Assembly: GCA_003427395.1 (NCBI GenBank)
Contig: BFEA01000004.1
Span: forward strand, 7,826,546 to 7,855,907
DNA: 29,362 nucleotides
Reading direction: 5' to 3'
From: Chara braunii
Taxonomy: Eukaryota; Streptophyta; Charophyceae; Charales; Characeae
Shown here: piece after piece, positions 19,401 through 29,096 of the stretch
How the letters are laid out: the number at the start of each line of letters is the position of its first letter
How positions within the stretch are numbered: position 1 is the first letter of the stretch
Translations under genes and position numbers: made by a program
The notes under the pieces: generated by a model
The model's database searches: none
Seen by the model: only the letters and a program-made list of their open reading frames with translations
What the model was told of the DNA's origin: nothing

Positions 19401-20390
19401 TTTTCCAAAATTATTTTGTTATCCATCTATCCAAAGTTTTTCCCCTCCTCCATGAGCATTATAGCGCTTCATATCGTTTTCCAGTGAGAGACATTTCTAA
19501 CATCTCCTTTTGTTTATTGGAGATAGTTTCAGTTCAAAGGTAATAGGAAATCATCTATATTCGTACTACAATGATAAAGTGTGATATCCATATTCTCATA
19601 ACTGAAGAGGGTTTTGAAGAAGTTTCTATCTACCTAAGTACATAATGTTGCTGAGGTGGCCAATGACTCATTCTTACGGGTGGGGTGAGTCAAAACTTCA
19701 ATAAATGTCCTCCTTGTCCCCGTTTAACCATCGCAAACAAACGTTCATCCATTGCCCTTTCCATGTGGTGATGTTTCAAATCCCCCCTTTTCCTGATCCT
19801 CTATCATCTATACTCCATTTGAGTAAGCGACTGATTTTTTAAAATTTTGTATCTCACTAGTTAAGGGTTGTAAGACTCCCATCTTTTTTTTATTCAGTTT
19901 CTTGTTATTGCAATTGTTGAACTTTTTGATGTAGTTGTATTTATTTTGAATGTCGTTGTTGTGCCAACAATTTTAAGTATTCATTATATTTATGACCTAG
20001 AAAAACAAGGTTGTTGTTTAACAATTTTATATCATTATAAATGAGAGTTCTCTGATCCGTTCAGAAAACTTGATTATCATGAGAAAAAAAAATTAAAACT
20101 CTTAATCTTTGATATGAAAGGTATTGATCTTGTACATATGTTTTCCTTGATCGTTTTTTTCCCAAAAGGAGAATATTCTCACACACATTGCATAGTCCAA
20201 ACTAGAGAAATAACTTCTTGAAAAATGTTCAACTACCTGTTATGCTCCTCCTAGTGCGCTCTTTTGATTGACCTTTCCTAAAATATGTCAATGATTTTTT
20301 ATTAGGTTTTTTGTATGAGTCAAATAAGTTCAAAGTATGACATAAGTTAGTTATTATTAGTTCATTAGTTTCGACATATTGTAGGCAGAG
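19401..20390 (-). pseudogene. LINE copy B ORF2, linker region, strongly decayed
   Basis: AT-rich sequence in the position of the endonuclease-RT linker. Weak matches include SEIQNFKKSVAY and FAMVKRGQGGHLLKF (about 19700-19860) and NFFKTLFSYENM (about 19590-19625, the place of copy A's YYRHLFT). I see no other gene or element. Confidence 0.5.
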
Positions 20391-20592
20391 AGAAAGAGTG
20401 TGTCAGTGATCCGAGTGTACAACTGGAGCGGCCCGCTGTGATGACTGAACTACGTGCTAGCAGACGAGGGAGGATGAATTCAAAGAGAGAGATGGTTAAT
20501 GGAAGACTCAACATTCAAGGTTTTCATTGCATCATCACAAACAATGTTGTTGAAAATTTCGCGAGCAAACAATGGAGGTTCATAATACAAAC

Positions 20593-20624
<32 letters not shown>
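20391..20624 (+). other. Segment ending in A29, possible small retroposed insertion
   Basis: Sequence unlike its AT-rich surroundings (GGAGCGGCCCGCTGTGATGA near 20425) runs into 29 consecutive A at 20596-20624. It lies where the GDFN part of the copy B endonuclease should be, and that motif is not found. A plus-strand retroposed fragment is the simplest reading. No duplication was found and no product is recognised. Confidence 0.35.
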
Positions 20625-20626
<2 letters not shown>

Positions 20627-21235
20627 ATGAAAACACTATAAAATCCTATTTGGAATAACTTCCAGGGTTTCATAAACTTTTTCCCTGAATTCGATGTTTT
20701 TGCCAACTTTTTCGTTACTGGTCAAAATACGTTGTTTCCTAAAGCACATACATATAAAATAAAAAAAGGGAAAAAATGTTTGTCGTTCCCCAAGATCATT
20801 TAGCCCATATACACACAAGATACATGCAACCTCAAGTTCTCACATCGCTTCAATATGAAACCATCTCCCTTTCAATTGATCTGCCTTGCAATTACTTAAT
20901 TCGACTTTAGAGTTTGAGGGTATCCAAATCACCACCTCCACACGTCCTGGTTTGGGGGCATATGCCCTGTAACCAGCAGTAAGCTTGATGCGGTCATATC
21001 ACTTTGTGCCTATGGTGATAAACATCAATATTCATGAGATGTCTCTTGGACTCAGATGACATCCGGTTATTCCTTTCTGTAAATGTTCCTTAGCATTCAT
21101 GATCAACTTAGCTGTGACCATTCTATTAAGGGTTAAGGAATGAAGGTCCAAATTTGCATTATGTCCGAGTAATTTTCATTCTTTGTTTACAATGCAACTA
21201 TTACGTTTATTCCTTCAATTTTTCGAACGGAAAAA
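20625..21235 (-). pseudogene. LINE copy B ORF2, AP-endonuclease, N-terminal part
   Basis: The minus strand gives LDLHSLTLNRMVTAKLIMNA (about 21090-21155), DVI-stop-VQETSHEY (about 21030-21065; the QET of the catalytic motif), YRAYAPKPGRVEVVIWIPSN (about 20920-20980), LKGRWFHIEAM (about 20860-20890) and ACILCVYGLND (about 20800-20835). These parallel copy A's IGIQETHL, GVAIWLPPSS, EGRWVWLRA and VCLVCIYAPND. Confidence 0.75.
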
Positions 21236-21249
21236 TCGCCCTGCCACTT

Positions 21250-22080
21250 GGGAACTCCCATCATGAAGTTGGATTCCTAAAAATTTTTGGAAGACTATGT
21301 GGTCTACTATTTCAGAAGATCTGATGAAATTTTATAAGAAGGTACAAAAATTAGGATAGATGGGATAAATTGTCGGACAACAAGTTATTACCCTACTACA
21401 TAAAAAAAGGGACGAAACCAATAAAAAGAATTGTTGATCAATCACTTCACTCACCGCAGTTTACAAGATGTTGGCCAAAGCCTTGGCTAATTTTGATGAT
21501 TCTAATAATGACGGATATTATCTATCCCTCTCGGACTGGACTCATAAATGGTAGACACATACAAGACAAGATCATGTTAATCAATGAGCTAGTTAAACTC
21601 ATGGGACAATCTTAATCAGAACACTCATTTTCATAGACTTTAAGACCTATAATCATGTGGATTAGTGTTTCTAGATGCCTACCTCTCAAAATGAATTCCG
21701 GACCAAACATGAGACAATGGGTACATACATTACCCTCTCATGCCACGACCCGTGTCAGGGTCAATGATCTCCTCTCCTCAGAAAGCCGACTGTAAAGACC
21801 AGTTAGGCAAGAAAACTCATTAGCACCCCTCCTTTTCCTGATTATTATGAAAGTCTTAGGGACCAATTTGCGTTTCAACCATAACATCAAGCATCTTCAG
21901 ATTTCTGACCTCCTTGAGGAGGTCATCCCTATTTGTTGTATGGTTGCAGATGATCTTACAATCATGATGAACGCTTCAATATCTAACATGGCAGAGATTC
22001 AGACATTTATGAAACGTTTTTCCCACGTTTTAGATATGGTAGTTAATTGGGGAAGTAAAACACAATGTTGGTGAATCCAT
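21250..22080 (+). pseudogene. LINE copy D, RT domain, continuing after the nested copy B
   Basis: Plus-strand frames give FLKIFGRLCGLL (matching copy A's FWLYFWDIL), LLPYYIKKGTKPIK (block 1, Gly-Thr instead of Gly-Asp), MLAKALANF-like text, then a shifted frame with YPSRTGLINGRHIQDKIMLI (block 2, 21520-21585), LIFIDFKTYNHVD in decayed form (about 21625), RPVRQENSLAPLLFLIIMK (block 4, 21797-21850) and CMVADDLTIMM (catalytic Asp-Asp about 21949-21954), ending DMVVNWGSKT. This is the same LINE family as copy A. The upstream part lies at 13690-15465. Confidence 0.82.
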
Positions 22081-22139
22081 TCCAATTATGACCATCTCTA
22101 GAACAACCTAGAGTCCAAAAACGAATCTTGATTCATGTA

Positions 22140-24110
22140 CTTAGTAATCCTTGTAAGATGTCGGTAATTAGTCAATGGATCATGAGTTCGTTGTTGCGTA
22201 TCTATCGTGTTATAATTTTTTTTTTCAAAAAATCGACTCGTAAGTACTTGCGTACACTTGTCTCAAGTTGCTCTCGAGATCGGTTCGGTCCGAGTTTGAG
22301 CGCAGACCTAGTTTTCGTATTCGATTTGACGACCGTATAAAAGTCGCCGAAGTTTGTAAAATTTTGAATGAAGCCCTAATGCAGCTAGATTTATTGTTGT
22401 GTTTTCTTCGACGTGCTGGGGGGAAGATTCAGATAGTAGGAACAAAAAAACCTACTATTGTCGATATTTTACACAATATGCGTAGTTTTTCGACACGTGA
22501 TGTGCTTACCTGCAATTTCTTGGGTATGAGTTTCCCACGATCATAAGGGCATGTTATGTTCCGACTCGATGAACTTAAGGGGATTCATCATGCCAAGAAT
22601 GTGCCACTCGCTAGTGTCTATGATTGCTACCGACATTACAAGAGGAATTACAACTGGGTTACACTAACTGGATTAACCACAGGGGTACCCTATTTACTAT
22701 GAAAGATGATGATTTGTAGTGTTGTTTTTTCGTACATAGCGATGAGAATAACAATTTCTTGCCTTTGGATGTTGTTCTGGATGTGAAGAGTAAGCTTGTT
22801 GGACTGGTTTGTATTTTTGTAGACGGTAACCCTGGAGAGACTGTGGTAATGTGCCCCCATATTTATTACGAGGTTATGCTCAACACCTTTGTGTTTAACA
22901 CTGACTATCGCATTGTGACACACTCATAGTGTCAGGTGTCTCTGGAGTTGTTGGAAGATGTGTCAACAACTGGTCTAGTAAAATTCTCACGATGGAACGC
23001 TAACAGGAAATTTGGGTCAACATTTATCCTGCCAAAACACAAGGATATGAACCTATGGTACGAACAGGTCGTGCGGTGTCAAAAACAATGAATTTTTTAC
23101 TCAGTTACATTCCAAAGAATTGTTATTTAACATTCAGTCGGTATCTTTGTTGGCTGACCGGTTGGATTTTACAAATCATAAATGTATGGGATTAGGGACT
23201 GGGCGGACGGTTTCAACTTTTTTCTTTGATATAAACAAAATATCCAGTAAGCTACCTCACTCTGAGATCAATCGTGCGATTGGTTGGCCTATTGATCACC
23301 ATATTGGGAAAGGAAGGAGTTTCGTTCGAGTAAATTCTAGAAGGAAGGGTGCAAATTTTGGTGTAACAAATAATGATGATCATCCGTGGAGATTGAAGCC
23401 CGTATTTCTACGCGACAGGTGTATTGTTGAAATAAGATGTGGGTATCCCCATGGGGAAGAGCACAAACTCTCCCCTTGCTCGCATTCTGTGTACGTTTGC
23501 ATAATATCGATTTACATGTAGCATTGATAGGTTCACTCGTTGCATTTTTGCTTCAAGATCGATAGATGATGCCATGCTTGATGTATCCTTTGGAGTGGGA
23601 AAGGACGGCAAAGAGATCTTGCAGGCATTTGAGAGTTGCTACCCCAAAAATTTGTCGTTAAAACGTACTGACGATGAGATGACACAATTTGAATTTCTGG
23701 GTCGTCTAATTTGTGTCTCCCAAGCTTACCATTACTTAGGTTGTATTAAATTATCGGGGAGTGATGATTGCATGTGGGTATCTGATTAAGGTACAATACA
23801 ACCAGCCGTACCTTTCCTGGGGCTGTAAGAGGCAAAAAAAGTGTCATTGTCGGGAATTATCTGCATCGAATCAATCAAAATACCTCCATTCGCTCTGAGA
23901 TCCCATATCGAGTATGAGCGCTCTAAGGGGAGCTATTGCTCAAGAACTTTCTGGACCTGTTCTTCAAACATATCATGCAGCGTTTTGTGGTGAGGAAATA
24001 TGAGATTTGGCAGCACATTGTTAATCTTTTGTACTAGCCACCGGATTATTACGCTCGGAGTCTGGGTATTGCGTCTCTCAGCCGAATGGTCACTTGTTTT
24101 TTAGGTGCAA
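22140..24110 (+). pseudogene. Reverse transcriptase wreck of a non-LINE type (GxPMGxxxSP, IDD)
   Basis: Broken plus-strand frames in RT order: FRIRFDDRIKVAEVCKILNE and FSTRDVLTCN (22310-22520), GRTVSTFFFDINKISSKLPH (23204-23263; D37 of that frame is the block 3 Asp), FVRVNSRRKGANFGVTNNDD (about 23321-23380), GYP then, after a one-base shift, MGKSTNSPLARILC (23441-23490), RSIDDAML (IDD 23562-23570), ESCYPKNLSLKRTDD...FEFLGRLICV (23629-23720) and NYLHRINQNTSIRSEIPYR (23854-23912). The GxPMGxxxSP box differs from the LINE RQGDP box and recalls Penelope-like and TERT-type RTs and uncharacterised algal and protist RT proteins. I cannot assign the clade. Frameshifts and stops show it is dead. Confidence 0.6.
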
Positions 24111-24310
24111 GGACTGCATAGTTTTTTTTAAGTTTTTTAGTCCATTTTGCCTTTGTTTTGACTGACTTGTATTTCTTGCATTTGGATGTTTTGATGTTAG
24201 AGGTGTTCGAACAGATTCGAAAATAGTGCCCAACTCATGTGCCTCCTTTGAAATAAAAATGGACTGATGTTACCTTCTGGCTTGTTTTTGTAGGATAGTT
24301 GTTTAACGCG
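24111..24310. other. Intergenic AT-rich stretch
   Basis: No gene or repeat recognised. It may be the 3' end of the RT element to its left. Confidence 0.4.
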
Positions 24311-24830
24311 TTCAAACCAGTATCCTATGTGGACAGGGTCTAATGTAACATTTTTGACTTGTTGTTAGTGTAGCTTGTAGCACTCGCGGTGCTTCGCTGG
24401 CTTTATTTTTTGTCGGTGCGTTCTCAGGCGGTTTCACGTGCGCATATGGACGATGGTGGTTGGTAATGCTTCTACTTACTGCGTGGTGTATATCCTGAGT
24501 GACCATCGACGTGCAAGCTTCCACTTGGGCGGTCGTCCAACTTTGCCAATTAGGGAAAGTCGTCTTCGACTCTGCGCTTCGTCCAAGTGGGGTCGCAAGT
24601 TGCCACGCTGGCAAAGGGAGACTATCGTTGGAAGAAGGAAGATCTCCATGAGATTTTGGCCATGGTTGAGGCCTTGTTCCTCCGGTCCTGCGCATTGTTG
24701 AGGAGGTTGGTTGGGAATTGTGGGCGGAAAGGGAGGTGTGCATTCTCATGTGGAGTGGAAGGAGGAAAATCGTTCAAATGCGAGCATCTGGAAGAGACTT
24801 TGACGATGTTTTTTGCTCCAACTAGTTGAT
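24311..24830. other. Unassigned segment with overlapping open frames on both strands
   Basis: A minus frame of 145 codons (24312-24749) and a plus frame of 80 codons (24587-24829) overlap. The plus frame has WKKEDLHEILAMVEALFLRS, a helical look, and Cys pairs further on (VGNCGRKGRCAFSC). Neither matches a family I know, and base composition here is GC-richer than the neighbours. It could be a relic of a transposon ORF or of a host exon; I do not call a gene. Confidence 0.3.
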
Positions 24831-25390
24831 GGGCTCATTGTACATAGGAAGGTAGCTGGGATGAAAATATTGTGGTGATCGTGGTGCTGTTCTTGTTTTT
24901 TCGTATGGTTGTATCTGCACCGCCTTTGTCTGATAATAATGGTTAGGGTAAATAACTATTGCTGTTAAACCTTCTATGACAATTCGGTAATTACGATCAG
25001 GGTTATACTCGCAGTTATTTTCCAAGGCAAGTTCAATTTCTTCAATTACAATCTTGGTGGTCTCACTTCAACACCTTTCATTTTGAATCGCCAGCAGAAT
25101 TCGTAGCGATTTATTACTATAATTATGTCTCTTTGATTCTCGATTACCTTATTTTGAGGCCGAGGGAGAGTGGGAGGCTCGCCTCGGCGGAGGCAGTGTA
25201 GGGTTGAGGGGGGAGGGGTGATCTTCTTTCAAAGATTTTTAAACATCCAGTCCAGCAATTTTCTTTCAATTCTCTTTAATTGGTTTTGCCTCTTGAGGAG
25301 GTGTTAGGAATAGGTGGTATCTAGCACCCCCTCAGTGATTCTGTTGAGTTTGGTCGTAACACAATGGTCCTCGAAGACCGATGTTGGAGC
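24831..25390. other. No gene seen
   Basis: AT-rich text followed by a short GC-rich patch (GGCTCGCCTCGGCGGAGGCA at 25172-25191, which has inverted symmetry). No coding sequence or RNA gene is visible. Confidence 0.5.
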
Positions 25391-25610
25391 AATGCTGGTC
25401 GGAGCCAGAGCGAGGTGGCGCAACTCTGTGACCTAACCTAAAGGGGGCGTGAGGCCTGGAGGAGATCTGGGGGCAGTGCAGGGCTGTTTGTTGGGGCAGT
25501 TTCAGCAGTCATCAGGGTCGGAGCTCGCACAATGCGGGCCGGAGGCTTGAGCAAGGTGGTGCAACTCTGTAACCTAGCCTGATGGGGGCATGAGGCCTGG
25601 TAGGGATCCG
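25391..25610. repeat. Diverged tandem duplication, period 140 bp
   Basis: Text starting AATGCTGGTCGGAGCC at 25391 recurs as AATGCGGGCCGGAGGC at 25531. Both copies continue with GAGC(G/A)AGGTGG, GCAACTCTGT, ACCTA(A/G)CCT, GGGGGC and TGAGGCCTGG. The two units differ by many substitutions, so the duplication is not recent. Function unknown. Confidence 0.75.
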
Positions 25611-25866
25611 GCTTTCCGCTGTAAACGGCCATGCCCGCGTGTTCATAGAGGGGATTGAATTAGTTTCCATCTATTTTTTTCGTGGTTGGGATGACTTTCG
25701 GTACATCAGGATCCAATTTTTTTTCATAACTTTTCATCATCTATAGTGTTCTTAGGCGAAGCCGGGTGATGTCCCCGGTAGTTCATGATTCTGTATTTTC
25801 ATAAGGGACACTGGGCCTGGTTCCCAGCCGTGTTGCTCCCCATGAATAGATTTGGCGCATCATCTC

Positions 25867-25883
25867 AAAAAAAAAAAAAAAAA
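25867..25883 (+). repeat. A17 homopolymer next to the tRNA-like sequence
   Basis: Seventeen A in a row. On the minus strand this is a T-run about 17 nt downstream of the tRNA-like sequence, which could be a Pol III terminator or a decayed SINE border. Confidence 0.5.
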
Positions 25884-25900
25884 CATGTAGCACTCGAACA

Positions 25901-25974
25901 GGGTCGGAGGTTTCAAACCAGCAACCTATGCGAATACGTATTTCTGATAGCCCAGGTGTTTAGACCTCGCGACC
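25901..25974 (-). pseudogene. tRNA-like pseudogene or SINE head
   Basis: The minus strand runs from GGTCGCG (25974) to TCCGACC (about 25903), whose ends pair at six of seven positions, with a 74-nt span typical of a tRNA. GGTTTGAAACC near the 3' end resembles the B box (consensus GGTTCRANNCC), and TCGCGAGGTCTAA near the 5' end resembles an A box with small deletions. A proper D arm and anticodon arm do not form, so it is not a working tRNA gene. It may be the head of a tRNA-derived SINE. Confidence 0.45.
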
Positions 25975-26372
25975 TTGTTGTTATCATGTCTTTTCCTCAT
26001 TGACGAGGACTGTGACAAAAACTCTTGGACCCAATACCGGACAGTCCTTACTAAGTAAGCGGCTTAACGGTGGATCTTGGGGTTGACGGATCGATAAGGT
26101 GCTTACTACTTTTTGACTCTTGTGCATCATAAGCGACTTGTGTGCAATTTCCATCCATAGCCAAATGGTTGCCAGTGGATGTTCCTGTCGGCATTCTTGG
26201 TGTCACCCCTACAACGGAAGGAAAGCCAACTCAGATGATGACTTGATTCCTAAACCTGACTTAGATAGAACGAGCCAATGGTATCCAATACACCTCACTG
26301 TTTGGGAGGGATCTCCTCATTACTAACGTGGGGTTTTCCCTCCGTATGTTATAAATACGCAATTCGGTCAAC

Positions 26373-26373
<1 letters not shown>
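25975..26373. other. No gene seen
   Basis: Unique-looking text between the tRNA-like sequence and the LINE C tail. A frame of 68 codons (26120-26326) has no recognised feature. Confidence 0.4.
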
Positions 26374-26407
<34 letters not shown>

Positions 26408-26423
26408 TTCATACCCCAGGAGT

Positions 26424-26494
26424 CCTGCTTAAGAAGGTGACAAGAGCATCCTCCTTAAGCAGGCCCCAGTATTGAAGGCTCCATCAATTGGTAG
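26424..26494 (-). other. Conserved 3' module of LINE copy C (16-mer plus hairpin)
   Basis: CTCCATCAATTGGTAG (26479-26494) is followed on the minus strand, after 15 nt, by a perfect 10-bp stem: CCTGCTTAAG 26424-26433 with CTTAAGCAGG 26454-26463, loop 20 nt. Poly-A begins 19 nt further on. The loop matches that of copy B at about 14 of 20 positions while the stem sequences are unrelated. Confidence 0.87.
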
Positions 26495-27541
26495 GGAGTA
26501 ACACCTGCTGGAAATTGAGTCCAGCGTCTGAGCGTCCCTATACAGCTCAATTGTTTGGCTTATTGTAATTATGCTTCGCCAATGGTGTGAACGTCGTTCA
26601 GTGTGTCTTGTCTGAAAGTACTCTACTGTGATCATGTCGGGCAGCCATTGGCCACCCCTGTGTATCCTCCCTCCTGGGATCCCATGTGCTCTGTGTATGA
26701 TGTGAGTGCTTGTGTATTTGTGTATTTGTATGTTTGTGTGTTAGTGTCGGTGTAAGCTGTATGATTTGTGCTTCGTGTGTCAGTGCTGTAAGAGGGTTCC
26801 CTCTAATGTGTGTGTTGTGTCTGTGACAGTGTGTGACAGTGATTATGCTGTGGTGTTTTTGTATCACAGTTGTGTAATATGATGTATGATGTGAGCGTGT
26901 TGAGTGAGTGGTGTGAGTAGTGATCTATGGTAGATCTGTAGTACATTTGTATGCCTCAGTGGGATGAAGAGATCCTTGTAACCATGCGAGCATCTTATGT
27001 GACCATATTGTGACTGTGTCAGCATACACAGGCGGGCTCCATTGCCTTTTCTGGAGGCTTCTGTACGAGCACCTTGGTTTCCTCAGTGATTATCAGACAC
27101 AGACAGCAGCAGACCCCACTCTCTGTCTAAGATCTCCTACTTCCATCCTTCCACCTATTTCATCCATTCCTGATTCTGATCGATGGACTCAAAATTTCCG
27201 TGTGTAATGGACAACATTGGTGGTGCTCTCCCTCCCGTTAGTCCCTCCAACCTAGAACTCTTAAAACCTTAAAACCTCTAAACCCCTAAACCCTTGACCT
27301 CTGCCAGCACTCCTTTATGGCCCCCCTATTGTTCCTCTGTTGTTCCTCTGAAGACCCTGGCATTGTTAGATATCTTTTCCCTGAATGAGATTCCACACTT
27401 GGCCGACATTGAGCAAAGGGCAGTTGGGTACAGGGGATGGGGGGCCAGGGGGGGAGGGGCGGGCGGGGGGACGGGGAGGGAGAAAGATGCGGGGAGGGAA
27501 ATGGAGGTTGGGTGTCTCCGATATCAGGGATCGGGTATTTC
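26495..27541 (-). other. LINE copy C 3' UTR with TG-rich and G-rich tracts
   Basis: 26495-26550 matches copy B's UTR (15555-15600). 26690-26920 is TG-rich on the plus strand (GTGTATTTGTGTATTTGTAT and similar). 27255-27297 contains AAACCCCTAAACCC, a plant-telomere-like word present only once or twice. 27425-27482 is a dense G tract on the plus strand with many runs of three or more G. No open frame looks real. Confidence 0.6.
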
Positions 27542-29096
27542 TTAGTCATAAAGTAGGGTGAAGTTAGGCGTTTGAAAGGGGATGGTGAAGTTGTTGATCG
27601 GGAGCCTAAGCCATTGTGATTTTGTAGCTAGCCACGGTTTCCATCGTAATTGGTTATTTTGGTCCAATTCGCATAGTTTTCGTTCAGCATCTATCCAAAG
27701 GGATCGAAAATTCTCTAAGAGGTCATTCTGTTTGGTGAGATCTGATTCTCTGATCAACATGAGTTTGAGCTTTTTACATGCTGCGTGTGTGTTTACAATT
27801 ATGGTCTGCACGATTGAGGCCTTCGCCTCCATGAACCCAAACGTACGTTGCTTGAATTTGTGTGCTCATCTCATACGCCATGTCACCACGAGAATTGGCA
27901 GTCGAGTGATATTGAAGAGATTGGTCATAAATGGAGACCATTGGTGTGCACTCGGTGAGATCTCCCCCAACAAGATTGTCCTTAGATCCCATGACATACA
28001 TGTGTCTGTTAGGTGGTGCCATGCTTAGTCCCACCATTTCCACAATTGGGTTACCATCTGGCAGTCAAGAAGATAATGTTCCAATGACGCCCTTTTCTTG
28101 GGGGAGGCATTTCCACAGTAAGTGCATAGGGGGGCCAACTGGGCCCGTTGTTCCAGATCTGTTATTGATGTCAGCCAATCGGGTGTCGGTAGGCATCTGT
28201 GTATGATCTGCCATTGCAGGGCTCTGAGGTTTGTGGGCTGTATTCGTGAATAGGTTGTCCACCTGATATTGGGAAGATCCTCTTTTTTCAAAGGCGAGTC
28301 TCTGTCTCATCGGGCCTTAATGGGGTCCAATATTTGTACCCTTTTGTGTGTCTGTCAATAATCCTCTTTAACTGTGTATTGCCAGATTGGAAGCTTACGC
28401 TTTCCTGCCATAGACCATTCCCATTCCTGGGGGTCGAAAGGCAGGTGGGCGAGAGGAATGATTGGCTCATAAGCGAAGGGCCAGTTGTCACCTTCCTGAA
28501 GCACTTGAACTCTGATAAGATCGTTATGGGTTCTGTGGTGGTAAGTTCCTCATGCCGAGTTAATTTGGACTATCTTTCTCCTGGTAAGTGGGGCATGTGC
28601 GCTTGCAGTGAAACATGATGAGTGAGTACTGATTCCACCTTGTAGATTGCCATGGGGAGTGGCCAATCCTCTTTTGGGATTACCCAGTCTCCTTGTTTTA
28701 TCATCGGTCCTCGTTTGAGTTCCGCCACCCATGCCAGCGGAATGACCTCTTGTATCTCTCTTACCCCTTCCTCTAGATTTCCAACCCGGGTTAATTGAGG
28801 TCTGAGATCCACTCCGGTGTTCCAGGTTGTAGTTTGGTTGTTCCATAGATTTCCAATCGTATATATTCCTCTTTTAGCCCATGGGAGCCATAGTGAGCCA
28901 TTATGGAGGGAGAGGGGGTGCCCTGTGCTGTCGAGAAGGTGGTGGTTCCCAAATATCGGTTGTTTGCTTATTTCATCCCATTTGATCCAGGGAGTGCTTT
29001 GGGTTGGGCACCTTTCTCTCTAAAGTCTCGGGAAAGAGGTCCAGAGAGGATAAAACCTGAAATCCCATGTGGCCGCATTTGAGGGTGAGTTCTTAG
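27542..29096 (-). pseudogene. LINE copy C ORF2, C-terminal part
   Basis: Minus-strand blocks: KWDEISKQPIFGN and LHNGSLWLPWAKRGIYTIGN (28850-29000), EVIPLAWVAELKRGPMIKQGDWV (about 28680-28750), a W-rich block ending SLAHLPFDPQEWEW in shifted frame (about 28420-28465), then TYSRIQPTNLRALQWQIIHRC (28190-28255), CTYC...SLEHYLLDC (zinc motif, 28070-28130) and KWWD followed by a stop. The final open piece (27542-27832) ends NFTLLYD at a TAA. Frameshifts near 28291 and 28560 and the stop after KWWD inactivate it. Its C-terminus shows where copy A's ORF2 should have ended. Confidence 0.82.

Larger units (their letters stand above)
15466..21235 (-). mobile_element. LINE copy B (minus), 5'-truncated, nested inside LINE copy D
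   Basis: Fragments in LINE order on the minus strand: endonuclease (21130-20720), linker (about 20000-19560), RT (19371-18640), post-RT GLGIIDP (18201-18221), the IPLAWI-like block (17100-17000), zinc region (16680-16280) and a 3' UTR with hairpin (15486-15523), followed by an A-rich tail. ORF1 is absent. Plus-strand LINE D coding sequence touches both ends (DGLP at 15460, FLKIFGRLCG at 21260), so this is an insertion into D. Exact end bases and a target duplication are not clear. It carries a MITE at 17555-18160. Confidence 0.78.
26374..29096 (-). mobile_element. LINE copy C (minus), 3' part with poly-A tail
   Basis: Starts at the 3' end with T31 on the plus strand (26374-26404, the poly-A of the minus strand), then the hairpin module (26424-26494), a 1-kb 3' UTR, and ORF2 C-terminal coding sequence (27542-29096). 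It lacks RT, endonuclease and ORF1 within the window; a GC-rich segment takes over at about 29097. The intact-looking A tail suggests this is the youngest of the truncated copies. Confidence 0.85.

Noticed and set aside
27255-27297. Interstitial telomere repeat (AAACCCCTAAACCC)
   Set aside because: Only one or two imperfect units; too short to call a telomeric array.
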